From contig CM047429.1 of NCBI GenBank assembly GCA_026168455.1, positions 3,655,720 to 3,719,719 on the forward strand: a stretch of DNA of 64,000 bases. The letters run 5' to 3'. Positions 34,031-45,060 of this stretch are shown here, piece by piece (position 1 is the stretch's first letter; every line of letters starts with the position of its first letter). This stretch comes from Theocolax elegans. Taxonomy: Eukaryota > Arthropoda > Insecta > Hymenoptera > Cerocephalidae. Under the pieces are notes generated by a model. That model was not told the DNA's origin. It saw only the letters and a list, made by a program, of their open reading frames with translations, and made no database searches. The position numbers and the translations under genes were made by a program.

Positions 34031-35263
34031 TCACAGTTCTATTTCGCTTTCTTTCGCTTGCAATTTCCTCGGGCGACCTCTCTTTCTCTTTTCTACTCCC
34101 TCCTTTCTTATTATTTCCTCAGATTCTCTCGATGCATCTTTCTCATAATTCAAGAACCACTTCTCGTTGTTTACCTTTTCAAAATTATTGTCCCAGTCTT
34201 GTATTTGATTCTTTGTGAATCTGTCACCAAAAACAATTTTTTCATTGAATCTCACATCTCGAATTTCATAAAATCTATTCTCATCTGGTTTGAACAAGAC
34301 ACAATCGGTGGCTTTGTATCCACAAGAAAATTTGGGATTGCAATCTGTCTAAACTTGGGACCTATTTTCCTCTGAATCTTTACATAAGCCATGCAACCAA
34401 AACGCCTTAATTGTTTTAAATTCACGGTATAAATTGTGTTGAATTTTTCCAAAGGAGTAACCATCTCATTTGACTTGTGCGGAGTTCTATTGTAAGCATA
34501 AACAGCAGCACCCAAAAACCAAGTCCCTCATATTTTCTGGAAATTTAGAATCAAACATTAGCGCTCTTACTTTCTTCTGAATAGTCTGATTGAATCTCTC
34601 AGCCACTCCATTGTGCTGAGGAGTATCAGAACATACCAACTACAATTCAGCTCCGAGTGTTTCGAGTACTTTAATTGTATCGCCTCCCGTAAATTCTGTG
34701 CTCTGATCTGATCTTAAATAACAGACTTTCGCGTCTCGTCCAAGTAAATTTCTCGAAGTTTTAACAAACTGATCAAGACACGATCCTGTATCATTTTAAA
34801 TTTCATGGAATATGCCTGAGCTAATCGGGAATAATCATCGACAAATACAGAAATAAAGCGATACCCCTTTGGGTGTGATTTCGGACTTATCGGGCCCATT
34901 ATGTCCGAATGAATCATTTATAATTGAGCAGATGCTCTCATCCTCGTCTCATTGAAAGGCAATCTGTTCATTTTAGTCATTCTACACACTTCGCATTCAA
35001 GCACGGAATTATCAAATTTCACATCACTCAATTTCTTAAAATCAGGAAATCTCTTCTGCAAGTTTCTCAGATAATTTAAAAAAAAAGGCATGACCCATTC
35101 TCACATGCCATAACATTGACTTATTCGATTGGACAGGTAAATCTGTGTCGCAATTAATTTCCTTTTCACATCTCAATTTTTCATCAGTGTTTACAGTTAT
35201 TTCGTTAGGGTTATGCAGTTTTCTATCTGCCACTGTTATTTCAAAGCTTGAACCGACTTTCAA
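34031..35263 (-). pseudogene. Copia integrase, in several frames
   Basis: Pieces from N to C: the HHCC finger (MLWHVRMGH near 35,110, CEVCRMTK near 35,000), the catalytic core start ([27 protein letters not shown]; 34,917-34,714) and the region after the core ([20 protein letters not shown]; 34,515-34,252), then a basic C terminus (34,297-34,031). Frame changes and stops separate them. Integrase would normally insert the cDNA; this copy could not make a whole protein. Confidence 0.8.
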
Positions 35264-35393
35264 TGCGTCACTTTTATTTCAAAGCTTGAACCGACTTTCA
35301 ACACGTCACTTTTATTTCAAAGCTTGAAGCGACTTTCAACACGTCACTTTTATTTCAAAGCTTGAACCGACTTTCAACACGTCACTTTTATTT
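35238..35393. repeat. 38-bp tandem repeat, four copies
   Basis: The unit starting CAAAGCTTGAACCGAC begins at 35,242, 35,280, 35,318 and 35,356, an exact 38-bp period. Because 38 is not a multiple of three, it shifts the Copia pol frame. It lies between protease and integrase sequences. Confidence 0.95.
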
Positions 35394-35470
35394 CTTAATT
35401 TCTGACTGGGATTCGATTCCTTGGATTTCATTTAATTTTACATCAGGAGTCTGTTTAATTTTGCTTCTGG

Positions 35471-35770
35471 TTAGAAGGTACACATTGGTGTACATTTGAA
35501 TTTTTCCGAACTTGATTTTGAACTATCGCTTCGCTTTTCTATTTCGATTTCAACCAACCAATATGGTTTCTCGTATATTCCAGTCAGAAAGGTTTTATTC
35601 GAAATGGGATCAAATATATCTACTCTCTTATTATCCAAATAAATGCCTAGTCCCTTGTCTACAATTTTTCTTAAGGATAGCAAATTTTCCGAAAGTGATT
35701 ATCACATTATTTAAGGTTAGAATTCTATTATTTCCCGTTTTAATATCTACGCATCCCGCTCCCTCCGATT
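35471..35770 (-). pseudogene. Copia protease C-terminal remnant
   Basis: The minus strand retains the end of a Copia protease (GAGCVDIKTGNNRILTLNNV, then LLSLRKIVDKGLGIYLDNKR). The preceding segment that should carry the D-S/T-G active site is missing: gag runs straight into this part near 35,771. Confidence 0.7.
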
Positions 35771-37667
35771 TTAAGCTTGCCTCTGGAATTTTGTTTGCGC
35801 TTCTCTCACATTTCTCTCATCACTTCCAAATTGTCTTTTGTAACCAAGAGTTCGATTTTCTTGGTTAAATCTCGCATACCTTATAATACCGCGTCCTCTT
35901 CCACGTCTCTCGTTGCTCGCATCTCTTGTGCTGGGATTTGGGCAATTCTCGGCCTTATGGTCCCGTGATAATTGCCTACAATTGTAGCACAATTTTTCTC
36001 CCGAGTTTTTCCTGGGACATTCACGACTAATATGCCCATATGCGTGACACTCGTAGCAACGCATCCCTTCTATTTGTGCGGCAGCCAGAGCTACTCTAGG
36101 CTCCACACTAGTGCTCACTGTCGCACCTCCGCTTCCCTTCCTCATCGCTTCATGCTGTAAAAGAAATGTTTTTAATTGATTATAGTTTAGATCCTTACCC
36201 GTCGCGGTTTTGTTCACAAAATTAAGTTCGTGAATCTGTGGCACTTCTCGTACTATTGCATTATAAAAGGCATCACGAATCTCAGATTCAACAAACGGCT
36301 GAGTATGAGGAATATTATTATGTGTTCTTATTATCTCATGAAATTTATCAACGAAAACTGACACTCTCTCTTTACGTTTGAACACCAACGAATACAACTG
36401 TTTCCTTAAGTTAACAGACGATAAACTACATTCACATCTCTTAATTTCCTTAATTTTTTCCAGCATCTCTTTCGGGTTTTTAATATCAATTAATTTGGCA
36501 TGATAATTTTGATCGATATGATTTATTAAAATATCTCTGACTTTAAACTGATCTCGCGTTAACATTTCTCTTTCCGTCGCGTCTCGTTTTTCAGAGTTTT
36601 CATCAATAATGTACATTAAATCCAAGGCAATTAATTCCGAAGTAAAGTAATCCATAAACAGTTCGTATTTCATTTGTACCGATAATTTATAATCTCTCTT
36701 TGTACACGAATCTCTCATATTCAGTAATTTAATCGCGTCTTTACACTCACTCATGTCATTCGATTTGTTAAAATTTTTAGTTTCCGAATTATTTTCTTTC
36801 TCTACTTCTGATCTAATTAATTTTATTATATCCGCTTTCGATATAACGTCATGCCCCGAATTTTCGGTTGAGTTATGTGCAATTTCTTTAAAATCATTTT
36901 CATTCTTATCATAAAACTCATCTCTTACCTCTTTCATTTCCCTTAACATCTCTCGTCCTTCACGAATGCATCCTCTCATCTCCCAACACATTCGTCTCAT
37001 CTCATCGTTGAGGTTGCGCTTCTCATCAATATTTTCTCTCAAGTTGTTTTGTTGTGATATGTCGCGTCCCGTCATTGAATTAAAGAAATTGTTTATGTCC
37101 GTGACCACCATGTCTACCCGGATCCTCAAATTCGCAACAGGTTGCATTTTCTCCTCAATAACTTGAGTGACTCTTTCCATCACATTTCTCGTCTCATCCA
37201 TCTCATCTGAAAAATCATCTCTTTTAATATTAGGCAATTTAGTTTTGTTTTTAATTCGCATGCTTATGTTGCATTTTTTCATCAGCAATAATCAACGGCG
37301 CATTTTTATTCAACACATTCGCTTCTCTGAAATTTCGCTTCTCGTTTATTATCGAATCTCGTTTATCGCTCATCTCAGAGTCCGTTTCGCATTCAATATC
37401 TCTGCCCATCTCTTTACCCTTCACGTCCACGTCTCTCAGGTCGACCTCAAACGCATCATCGTTCAACTCATCGCTTGTAATACCCATCTCTTTCGCATCA
37501 TTCAAATCCCATTCAATCATTTCAGATTTTACTAAATTGCCTAATTCGGTAGAGGGGTAAGTAATTAGCTGGTTTTTGACCGGAATGGTCAGTACTTCCC
37601 TTTTATTGCGCCTAGCCTTGATTGCTTCAGATACCACTCGAATCTGATCTCCTGATAGGTGATCCAT
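35771..37667 (-). pseudogene. Copia gag with zinc knuckle, one frame change
   Basis: The first 138 codons (37,667-37,251) open with MDHLSGDQIRVVSEAIKARR and are acidic towards the end. The frame then changes near 37,270 into a long open stretch (37,288-35,771) with a UBN2-like capsid region (LINHIDQNYHAKLIDIKNPK; RKQLYSLVFKRKERVSVFVD) and the nucleocapsid knuckles CYECHAYGHISREC and CYNCRQLSRDHKAENC. Gag packages the RNA. Only this frame change and the missing protease separate it from a normal Copia layout. Confidence 0.88.
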
Positions 37668-38960
37668 ATCTGAAAAACATGTATCGCAATCAGCTGATGG
37701 TTCAACCTCTTGAACACAAAGCTGTTAAACCATCAGCGAATGTAGCCAACTAACACTTGAACACAAAGTGTAGCCAACTACATCCCCACTAATGCACTGC
37801 GAGAACGTACCACGCCTGCAGCACATCAGCAGACCAGCTGTGCCGATGAATGCAACTTTTAAAACACTTTAATAATTATTATTTATTATGTACACAGGGT
37901 ACATGTGAATCCGGATTCTGTTGTGAAAATTATTTATTTTCCAGAAGGTCTAGACCAATCTTATGCCCGGGGAAACTCTTCTCATGTCAATTCTCATTTT
38001 ACAAAGCGCATCACTTTGTTAACGTTAACTTTTACTTAATATCCTTTTAAAGTTGCTTAGACATTTGTTGGACCGATATTGTATCGCATGCGGTACGAGA
38101 AAGAGGAAAAAGAAAAGAAAAGAAAAGGAAGATCAGCTGAACCGAATTTAGCGCGCAAGATCCTGCCTATCTAGCCTTTCGTCTACCACACTTCGCGCTT
38201 CTTTGCCTCGAGAACGCCCCGCTCCGCGCTCACCTAGTCTCGCTCGTTTCCCTACTACGTAAGTACGCGTCTCCGCTCTCTTCCCCACTTCGCGCGCGCC
38301 CGAACTCGCGCTTCTCCCGTCCACGCCCTTCTCCCGTACTCGCCCTTCTCTCTCTTTCTCGCGTGTTCCCGAGCTCGTTCGGCCGCTCCCGCCTCGCGCT
38401 CTCCTTCTCACTCGCCCTCACGCTCTCCTTCTCACTCGCGCTCTCGTTCTCGTTCTCCTTCTCACTCGCACTCTCACTCTGCTATTCCTATTTCGTCGCT
38501 CACGTATTCCCGCCGCATGCAATACCCGGTACAAACAAATGCCGCGCTCTGACCTTTCCAAGGTCCTGTTCCACGAATTTTTCGAACAAAAGACAAACGT
38601 GTCTATGAACATTTTTCTCATCACACTCACAATTTTTCGCATCTAGGCTTTTCTCATCGCATCCACACAAGATTAATAATAGATTAATAAATAAATTAAT
38701 AAAATTAATAAACCATGAATACCGGCCGGTGAATTTGCATACCATGTTAGTCTAAGATCGCATCGCACAACGATATCGTTTTAAACACAAATCACCGCGT
38801 CGCTATCAAATCGATTTTCACTTCACTTTATTAAGAATTTTCACATACCCTTGGTGATGCTGCTCGTCGTCTTCTCTCCTTTTTCCGACATTCTGGCTAT
38901 TCACGCCTCTTACCAAAATAAGAACCTTTTCAGAATTCCCCGCGCAAATGAAAGCGGTGG
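37668..38960 (-). other. Copia leader region (no gene)
   Basis: It lies between the primer-binding site and gag. It contains a purine-biased, minisatellite-like stretch on the minus strand (about 38,320-38,480, GAGTGAGAAGGAGAGCG-type units). Open frames here are low-complexity Arg/Ser products and are not credible genes. Confidence 0.6.
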
Positions 38961-38973
38961 TGGGCCCATAACC
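38961..38973 (-). other. Copia primer-binding site (half tRNA-iMet)
   Basis: The minus strand reads GGTTATGGGCCCA directly after the 5' LTR. It is complementary to the anticodon-loop part (TGGGCCCATAACC) of initiator tRNA-Met, not to its 3' end, as known for Drosophila copia-type elements that use a cleaved tRNA primer. Confidence 0.85.
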
Positions 38974-39219
38974 TGATGTAGTATTGGGTGGTGGCAGCAA
39001 TAAAAACAACACCTCACAAACACTTCACTTTGTTTAATATAAAAATAATAAAATACTAAAAGTACAAGATAATAAAGTCGAGATCTCGCGGTGGCGCCAA
39101 AACGATCAACTCAGATCGGTAGCTGAGGAGAGAGTGAGTCCTCCGACGGACACCGTGCTCTTCTATTGTCTTAAGGTGGTGGGGGAAAATCGATAGAAGG
39201 GCCGATCGCAATTCCAACA
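38974..39219 (-). repeat. Copia 5' LTR
   Basis: 246 bp, TG...CA ends, near-identical to the 3' LTR. It follows the target duplication ATAGA at 39,220-39,224. Confidence 0.95.
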
Positions 39220-39408
39220 ATAGATAATATATGTATTTTTTCCGTGCGCAAAAAAAAATTGTGAATATAACTTGAAAGAATGTGTATTAGTTTACTTATT
39301 CTTGATAAAACTCATAAAATAAAAACGGACCTAAAATTTAATGTACAGTTTTTAAAAAAAAATGCACAATTTTTCAAAGATAAAATAAATATTAATCAAG
39401 TATAACAT

Positions 39409-40319
39409 TGTAACGGGGCGATCCTAGCCGATGCTCCTCGTCGAGCACCGCTGTCGAGGCCTGGACTTACCTGCGCGACCTACGTGCCGCGCAGCCGTGT
39501 CCCTCGCTGCCGTGTCCCTCGATGCCGCGATATCGCGCACGGACGTTAGCCGTGGTGCAAACACGATATCCCGGTGATGCGCCGCTAACAACGATAACGA
39601 TTCTCCACCGCGAGGAGAATCGCCGGAACCGAGTCACACTCGGGACAGGAGGAAAGAGGATATACTTTCCGGGTGCTCGTGCCTGTTGAAGTACACGAGG
39701 CTCGGCCGCTCAGAATGCGCGCCAACTAGAAGGTTGGCGCGCCCGCGGAGGCGGCTGGGTAAGCAGGATAGGGATACGAGGTCTCGAGAATAACTACACG
39801 AGAGTTTAATAATTAATAAACTAAGCGTATATTCTAGGTAAAAAAAATAAGTATTAGTGATATTTACATAATATTAGCGCTCGGTTGCGCTACAAACTAC
39901 AACAAGAAAAAGGTGATACGGTCGACCTCGGGGTCGTACGCCATAGCGCGGCGAGTTCGCGGTGCGCGGGAAATATGCGTTGATCGACAACCATCTCGTG
40001 TTGCCTAACCGATTTACCGCGTGCGTGAGGAGGCCGAGTAGCGGATCGCGCCTTTTACTTTTAGTGCTCGCTGCACTGTGCTGAGCTTATTACGGGGTAG
40101 CCCAGCACGACGGAAAATCAAAGCAAATTACTTTGCGCAAGGATGCGCCGGCGAGTTGATGAATTCCTCGCTCGCTCGTATCGGGAATGGCTGGACTTCC
40201 TCGAGCGTCGGGGAAGAGGCACGGCGTCGGTGTATCGTCCCGAGGATAATACCCTCGGCTCGGGCAGTGGGGCAACACACGTGCACAGTAATCTCGCACT
40301 TGATCTCGCGCCCGTTATA
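39409..40319. repeat. Solo LTR A (TGTAACGG family)
   Basis: A 911-bp insert starting TGTAACGGGG and ending CCCGTTATA, flanked by the 4-bp duplication ACAT (39,405-39,408 and 40,320-40,323). The homologous, uninterrupted site is near 59,748 (minus strand), where the flanks are joined with a single ACAT. It is GC-rich with no coding product. It is the expected residue of LTR-LTR recombination in a gypsy element. Confidence 0.85.
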
Positions 40320-41543
40320 ACATACACTTTTCCAAATATCTATATGTGAAATATACAATAAGTTAAAAATTAAATACATTAATTATTGCATTTTTAAGAT
40401 AATTCTATTATAAACAGTAATGGCAAAAGAAAATTCAAATTTTAACAGTGGCAATATAAAATACGAATTATATTTGAAAAGTTTTTCGTAAAATTATTAA
40501 TTTTGTAGCATTTAATTTAAATATTATTTAAATCAAAATTTAAAAATTGTATGGATATATAAGTGAGTAGATTATGTATATTTATAGAAAACAATATTTA
40601 AAATAAACAAGTATGTATTTATTAGAAAGAGAAGGTTTTCTAAGGAATGAATTTGATTATAATAATCAAGATAAATATATGGGCTCTGTAACTAAAGGAA
40701 AAAATAAATTGGATATAATTATGGATTAAAACGGAAATTTTGAAAGAGGGTGCAAATTACGAATTACGGGAGAAATGGAAGAAACAGGTTTTGATTTATA
40801 TGCCACTAAAATTATATAAATAGTTCTATAAAATTAATAAAAATTAATAAAAAAATTTATTTATTTAAGAAGAAAGTTTTATTACTCTAAAAGTACAAAA
40901 TATTAATGCCATAGAACTTTTGGCGTTGATCCTTCGTCATTAAATGAATTAATAAATTTAGGAGGTGAAGTTGTATTTAGATCCATTTAAAATATTCCAA
41001 AATTTTCATAAGTAGTTACTAAATACTACAATTTAGTAAGTATATGCACTTTACTATTTTTGGTAAGTTAATTTTTCATTAACATTTATAATTATTAAAA
41101 TATAAATTTAAGCTGTATAGGAATTCATATAGTTTAAAATTTACAGTTAACATTTAATGTCTCTATTTTTTTTATTATTATTATTCTGATTTCATTATAC
41201 TAAATTTTGGTAAAAACTTTTAATTATAAATTATAATCGTATTTAAAAAAAAATTAAATTTTTTGTATAAAACTCAATGCATTATAACAGTACCTCCAAG
41301 GTGTTGTGTGAATCGGTTTAATTTCTAAGGTGTCCATGGTAGTGAAAAAGTAATACAATTTAAAACATTATTTAAAATAAATTTATTACGAAAAACCTTT
41401 TTCGAAATCAAAAATAGGGGGTTTGCGCGAAGCGCGCAGGGGGGTGAAGCCCCCCTAGTATATATATACGAGTGATTTCACGCCAATTGATCAGGTCAAG
41501 AAATAAAAATCATTAAAATTAGTTGGAAACTGTTAAAAAACAT

Positions 41544-42245
41544 TCTAACGGAGTGGGTACTGGGGAATATAAGGCCCCGGTTAGGCCCAATCGGTCCCAA
41601 CTTACCAAACTAAGTATAACAGTCCTACGATGCGGCCGGGAATCACTTCGATTCCCGTGCAGTGCCGTTAACAACGCCAAACACTTTGTTTGGCTTTAAA
41701 ACCGTGTATGTTGGGCCCTATGCCCAAAGTTGCCAACTAGAGTATACGCCGAAGAGGGCAGTATTTGTCGGAAAGGATTATCACCGGGAAATATATATTA
41801 ACAAGCGAGATATTTCGTTAGGCGGCGAGATAGACAATCTCGCCGAGTCAATTTATTCAATAAATAAATTAATATTAACAATTTCGACAACACCGATTGA
41901 GGTCGAGTCGTACCGTCAACTATCTCCGAGTTAAGCGCGAAAAGAACCAATAAAAAATCACTATCGGCCGCGTAATAAGCAACCGATCCGGGAACAATCG
42001 GTTACTTGATCCGTTGGCTCTGACGTCATGCCGTGTGACGTATGTAGCTCTGACGTAGGAACTGCCTACGTCACGCGCCCCTTCTCTCGCGAAATGGCTC
42101 CCGCGAACCATCGACCTGACTAACCGGGCGGTATTTGTCACGAGAGGGGGAAGTAAGAAGGAACGTTTTCTCACCTGGACCGTACCAGGTATAATTTGGG
42201 TAAACGAATACGAGACACGCAAGTCTGGAAGTGGTGCACCACGTA
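41544..42245 (+). repeat. LTR-related sequence (same family as solo LTR B)
   Basis: It starts TCTAACGGAGTGGGTACTGG and follows 58,350-59,060 closely: a GGCCC-rich start, GTTGGGCCCTATGCCCAAA, GGCGAGA...TCTCGCCGAGTC and TGTGACGTATGTA blocks. Similarity is lost after GTGGTGCACCAC. I see no right terminus; it is partial or belongs to a different subfamily. Confidence 0.7.
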
Positions 42246-42577
42246 CCACTATATAACTTCCTCGACTCTACCATTCTTTCTCTCTCCAATGGCTGGAACG
42301 CCTATGGACTCCGTCCTCCTCTACGGCTGCAACGACCAGTGGGGGCGTGCAGTTTTGCCCGGCATAGTTGGAGGTGATGGGGAGAACACTCCTATGCCAG
42401 AGATTAGTATAAGAGATTGCCGATGAGCATGGGACCAAGCGATCCACCTATTTTGTCCAAGAAAGTGGCGCCGCTCGCGGCTACTGGCGAAGCTTACCCA
42501 TAATTTAAGAGCTGTGGTGGGGAAATCCGAGTAAGGAGGGAATCGCTGAAACGATTTTAAAATGTCTTTCAGCAAAT

Positions 42578-42654
42578 ACTTGGTTTGGTCAAGTGGATTA
42601 AGTCTTCGCTTCATCGACGTCGTCATTATGGAAACTTGGGTTCAAGTCTCCGTA
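42578..42654 (+). other. tRNA-like sequence (Ser/Leu type), degenerate
   Basis: A-box-like TGGTCAAGTGGATTAAG (42,586-42,602) and B-box-like GGGTTCAAGTCTC (42,638-42,650) are spaced as in a long-variable-arm tRNA. Acceptor and T stems pair poorly, so it is a tRNA pseudogene or SINE head. Confidence 0.4.
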
Positions 42655-43109
42655 AATTTATTTTTTTTCTATTTAAAAATATTTATTAAATTGTTGTTAA
42701 AGGTTTATTTTTATTCTATTTAATTAATTAGCCTTAAAATATATTTTTTAAATATATACTAAAATAAAATGGCACATAGAAATTATGTTTATATTAAAAA
42801 CATTATTTACTATATTAATAAATCTTTAAAAATTATAAATTATTTATTATTTGTTTTTTACATTATGTTATACAATTTTTTTTATTTGAAATGTATATTT
42901 ACGTTAATAAATGTAGTTAAACAATAATAAAATGTTTGTTAATAATACAATGTTTATTTATAAAATGTTTGATGAGTTTTACAAATTATACTTAAGATGT
43001 TTAAAAATTATTTAACATTTTAAAACATAATCATTAAAATGACAAATGTTACATATTATAAACCATAAGATATACTTTCAAATGATATTTTTACGCGCGC
43101 CCCGAAAAA
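42655..43109. other. AT-rich region without features
   Basis: Mostly A/T with no coding frame, RNA or clear repeat boundary. It leads into the region upstream of the P-like transposase gene. Confidence 0.5.
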
Positions 43110-43357
43110 GCGTTTTCTTTTGTTTTATAAGTGGTTATTGTTTACATCGACGCGCGATGCTCGCGCGTAAAATAATATAGTTGTTTTGATCATTGTTGAG
43201 AATGTGTGATCACCTTGCTTTGTCGTTAATCGCGGATGTAACATAGTATTTTCTTAATATTTTATTCTTTTAATAATATCGAGTGTGAGTTTGTGTTACG
43301 TGTTCGTGTTTTCGAGAGAAAACAAGCTAATCTCGCACATAGCAGTTTTAAAACAGG
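43110..43357 (+). other. Probable 5' noncoding exon of the P-like transposase gene
   Basis: A GC-richer stretch ends in a strong donor, CAGG|GTAAGT (cut after 43,357). A matching acceptor TTGTTGCAG follows at 43,482, 20 bases before the start ATG. The 5' edge is only a guess. Confidence 0.5.
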
Positions 43358-43482
43358 GTAAGTATTGTTTTTTAAGGTTAATATTTACGTCTTCCAAAAC
43401 GTAAAATATTATATCAATACGTTCTTGCAAATAATTTCACTGTTTATTCGTTTGTCGTGCTTTAATATTATATTTGTTGCAG

Positions 43483-43628
43483 TTGCCGAAAACAGTCAAG
43501 AATGAGTAGGAATAGGGACTTCGATAGGTGCCAATATTTTAGATGTAAAAATAGGAAGCATAAAGGAGACAAATTGTTTAGATTTCCCGCAGAAGCTGGC
43601 CGACAAAACATACGGGTTGAAAATTCAG
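43483..43628 (+). CDS. THAP-domain exon of a P-like transposase (N terminus)
   Basis: The acceptor at 43,482 is followed by ATG at 43,502. The exon encodes the first half of a THAP zinc-finger domain: CQYFRCKN, then GDKLFRFPAEAGRQ, and ends at CAG|GTACAA (43,628) in phase 1. Splicing to the exon at 45,061 is exactly in frame and supplies the second half (LCAVHFKDENFINN), completing the C-C-C-H ligand set. THAP domains bind the ends of P-type transposons. The fused call is inferred from splice signals and frame. Confidence 0.75.
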
Positions 43629-45060
43629 GTACAAGAAGTTTGGAAAATTTGGTTTTTGCACACCTACCGAATCCGATTTTTCTTTTTATTTATATATATT
43701 TAAATGTGCAAATGTGTCGAATATCGGGCATTAAATTCAAGGCAATTTTTCATTGTTTTATTAAAAAAAGTGAAATGAAAATTCAAATTGATTTTATTTA
43801 CTAAATGTATGACACGTTTTCTTTTTTAATAAATTGTATCAATCAAAAGAAGAAGTTCTAACGTGGAACTTTCAAAACTTCAAGTAGTATAAATGAAAAG
43901 CACAAAAGCCATTAAGTACCAAAGACCGGGCGGGACTTCGCGGAGCGCCCGAATCTCGCGTTTTACCCTTTGCGTCCGACCGCCGCCGTACATTTTATAC
44001 GTTTCATCATTTATACGTTAACCCCTACGTTAGAAAATAATAATCTGAAGACATACATCGAAAGGTTTTTTTCTCAGCTTTCGAATGGTGTCTTTATTTG
44101 TTTTACTTAAAATGCGTTTTAGTGGTCCTCTTCAGGTGCTTAATATTGAATATAATGTTACAGTCCAAGTGAGCTTCGTCGAATAACTTTCTAATTTTAG
44201 ATTAACTTTATAATTTTATATTATAATTTTATTTAACTTTATAATTTAAGATCATTTAACTATATTCTCAAACTACATTGCAGTTATCGATATTATTATT
44301 ATTCGTGAGATACTTAAAACGATAATAATTTTGTCATCGAAATTAGATTTTGATAAATTTCATTTTGTAACTGATATGATTGAATTCCGTATAGGATCAA
44401 TTTTTGCTAGATGAGTACAGTATAATTGTTCCTATTATTTATTGTTAGTAATGTTCGTATTTACATTTTTAACTAAAAATCTTGCGCGTATACCGAGTAC
44501 AACTCGACTAAAATGCACCCACTTAAAAATCAAAATAGAACATCTACAAATTATTTAATCAAACGATTTCTAAAATACTGAGTTGCACGAAAAATTCTAT
44601 ATTTATATACATTCGGATTTTAGTATTATCAACACAACAGTTCACATAAATATTATAATTCAAGACACGTAATACATTAATTTGTCTTTTTTTAATCGAT
44701 CGAATATTCTAACTCAATAAATAAATCAATTAATTTTTCTGACAAGTATTCAAGATCTCCTAGAGAAAGCATTCCTATGGGTTACTATAGTTTTAAACGC
44801 GCAGTATTTAACGACAATAGTGCGTAATATGTGTAATTATTTCAATTAAAATTGATAAGATGTATAGGCTGATAGTTTATATGTATAACAATGGAATAAA
44901 ATAATAATTAATGTCGCGTATAAGCAATAGGATATTTTAGAAATAATAATATAATCGAGAGACAATATACAATAAGGATTTATACAAAATATACAAAAAT
45001 TATTAATTTCACCTAATTAATTTAACATACTCGAAAACATAGTTAAATAAATTTAATTAG
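43629..45060. other. Intron of the P-like transposase gene
   Basis: 1,432 bp between a GTACAA donor and a TTTAATTAG acceptor. AT-rich, apart from a GC-rich patch (43,920-43,995) that may be a small insertion. No coding sequence. Confidence 0.6.

Larger units (their letters stand above)
30574..39219 (-). mobile_element. Ty1/copia retrotransposon, complete ends, defective interior
   Basis: Two 246-bp LTRs (30,574-30,819 and 38,974-39,219) differ at only one position I can find (near 30,625 versus 39,025). A 5-bp target duplication, ATAGA, flanks the element (30,569-30,573 and 39,220-39,224). The primer-binding site and polypurine tract are in place. Total length is 8,646 bp, including a 1.5-kb palindrome inserted in RT. 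Gag and pol carry frame changes, and the protease active site is missing, so it cannot move on its own. Confidence 0.95.
30541..41459 (+). mobile_element. Helitron-like repeat, copy 2 (interrupted by Copia and a solo LTR)
   Basis: Pieces at 30,541-30,573, 39,220-39,408 and 40,320-41,459 form one repeat once the Copia and the LTR are removed. The 3' end carries the hairpin GCGCGAAGCGCGC, a G6/C6 hairpin and CTAG before T (41,456-41,459). The same body is found in reverse at 57.4-59.9 kb and its 3' part at 1.5-2.0 kb. Short translated stretches exist at about 40,630-40,820, but stops interrupt them. Confidence 0.65.

Noticed and set aside
38148..38642. Arg/Glu-rich minus-strand frames near 38.2-38.6 kb
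   Set aside because: Products of GAG/GAA-type minisatellite in the Copia leader; not a credible protein.
42578..42654. Functional tRNA-Ser or tRNA-Leu gene
   Set aside because: A and B boxes are present, but the acceptor and T stems do not pair well.
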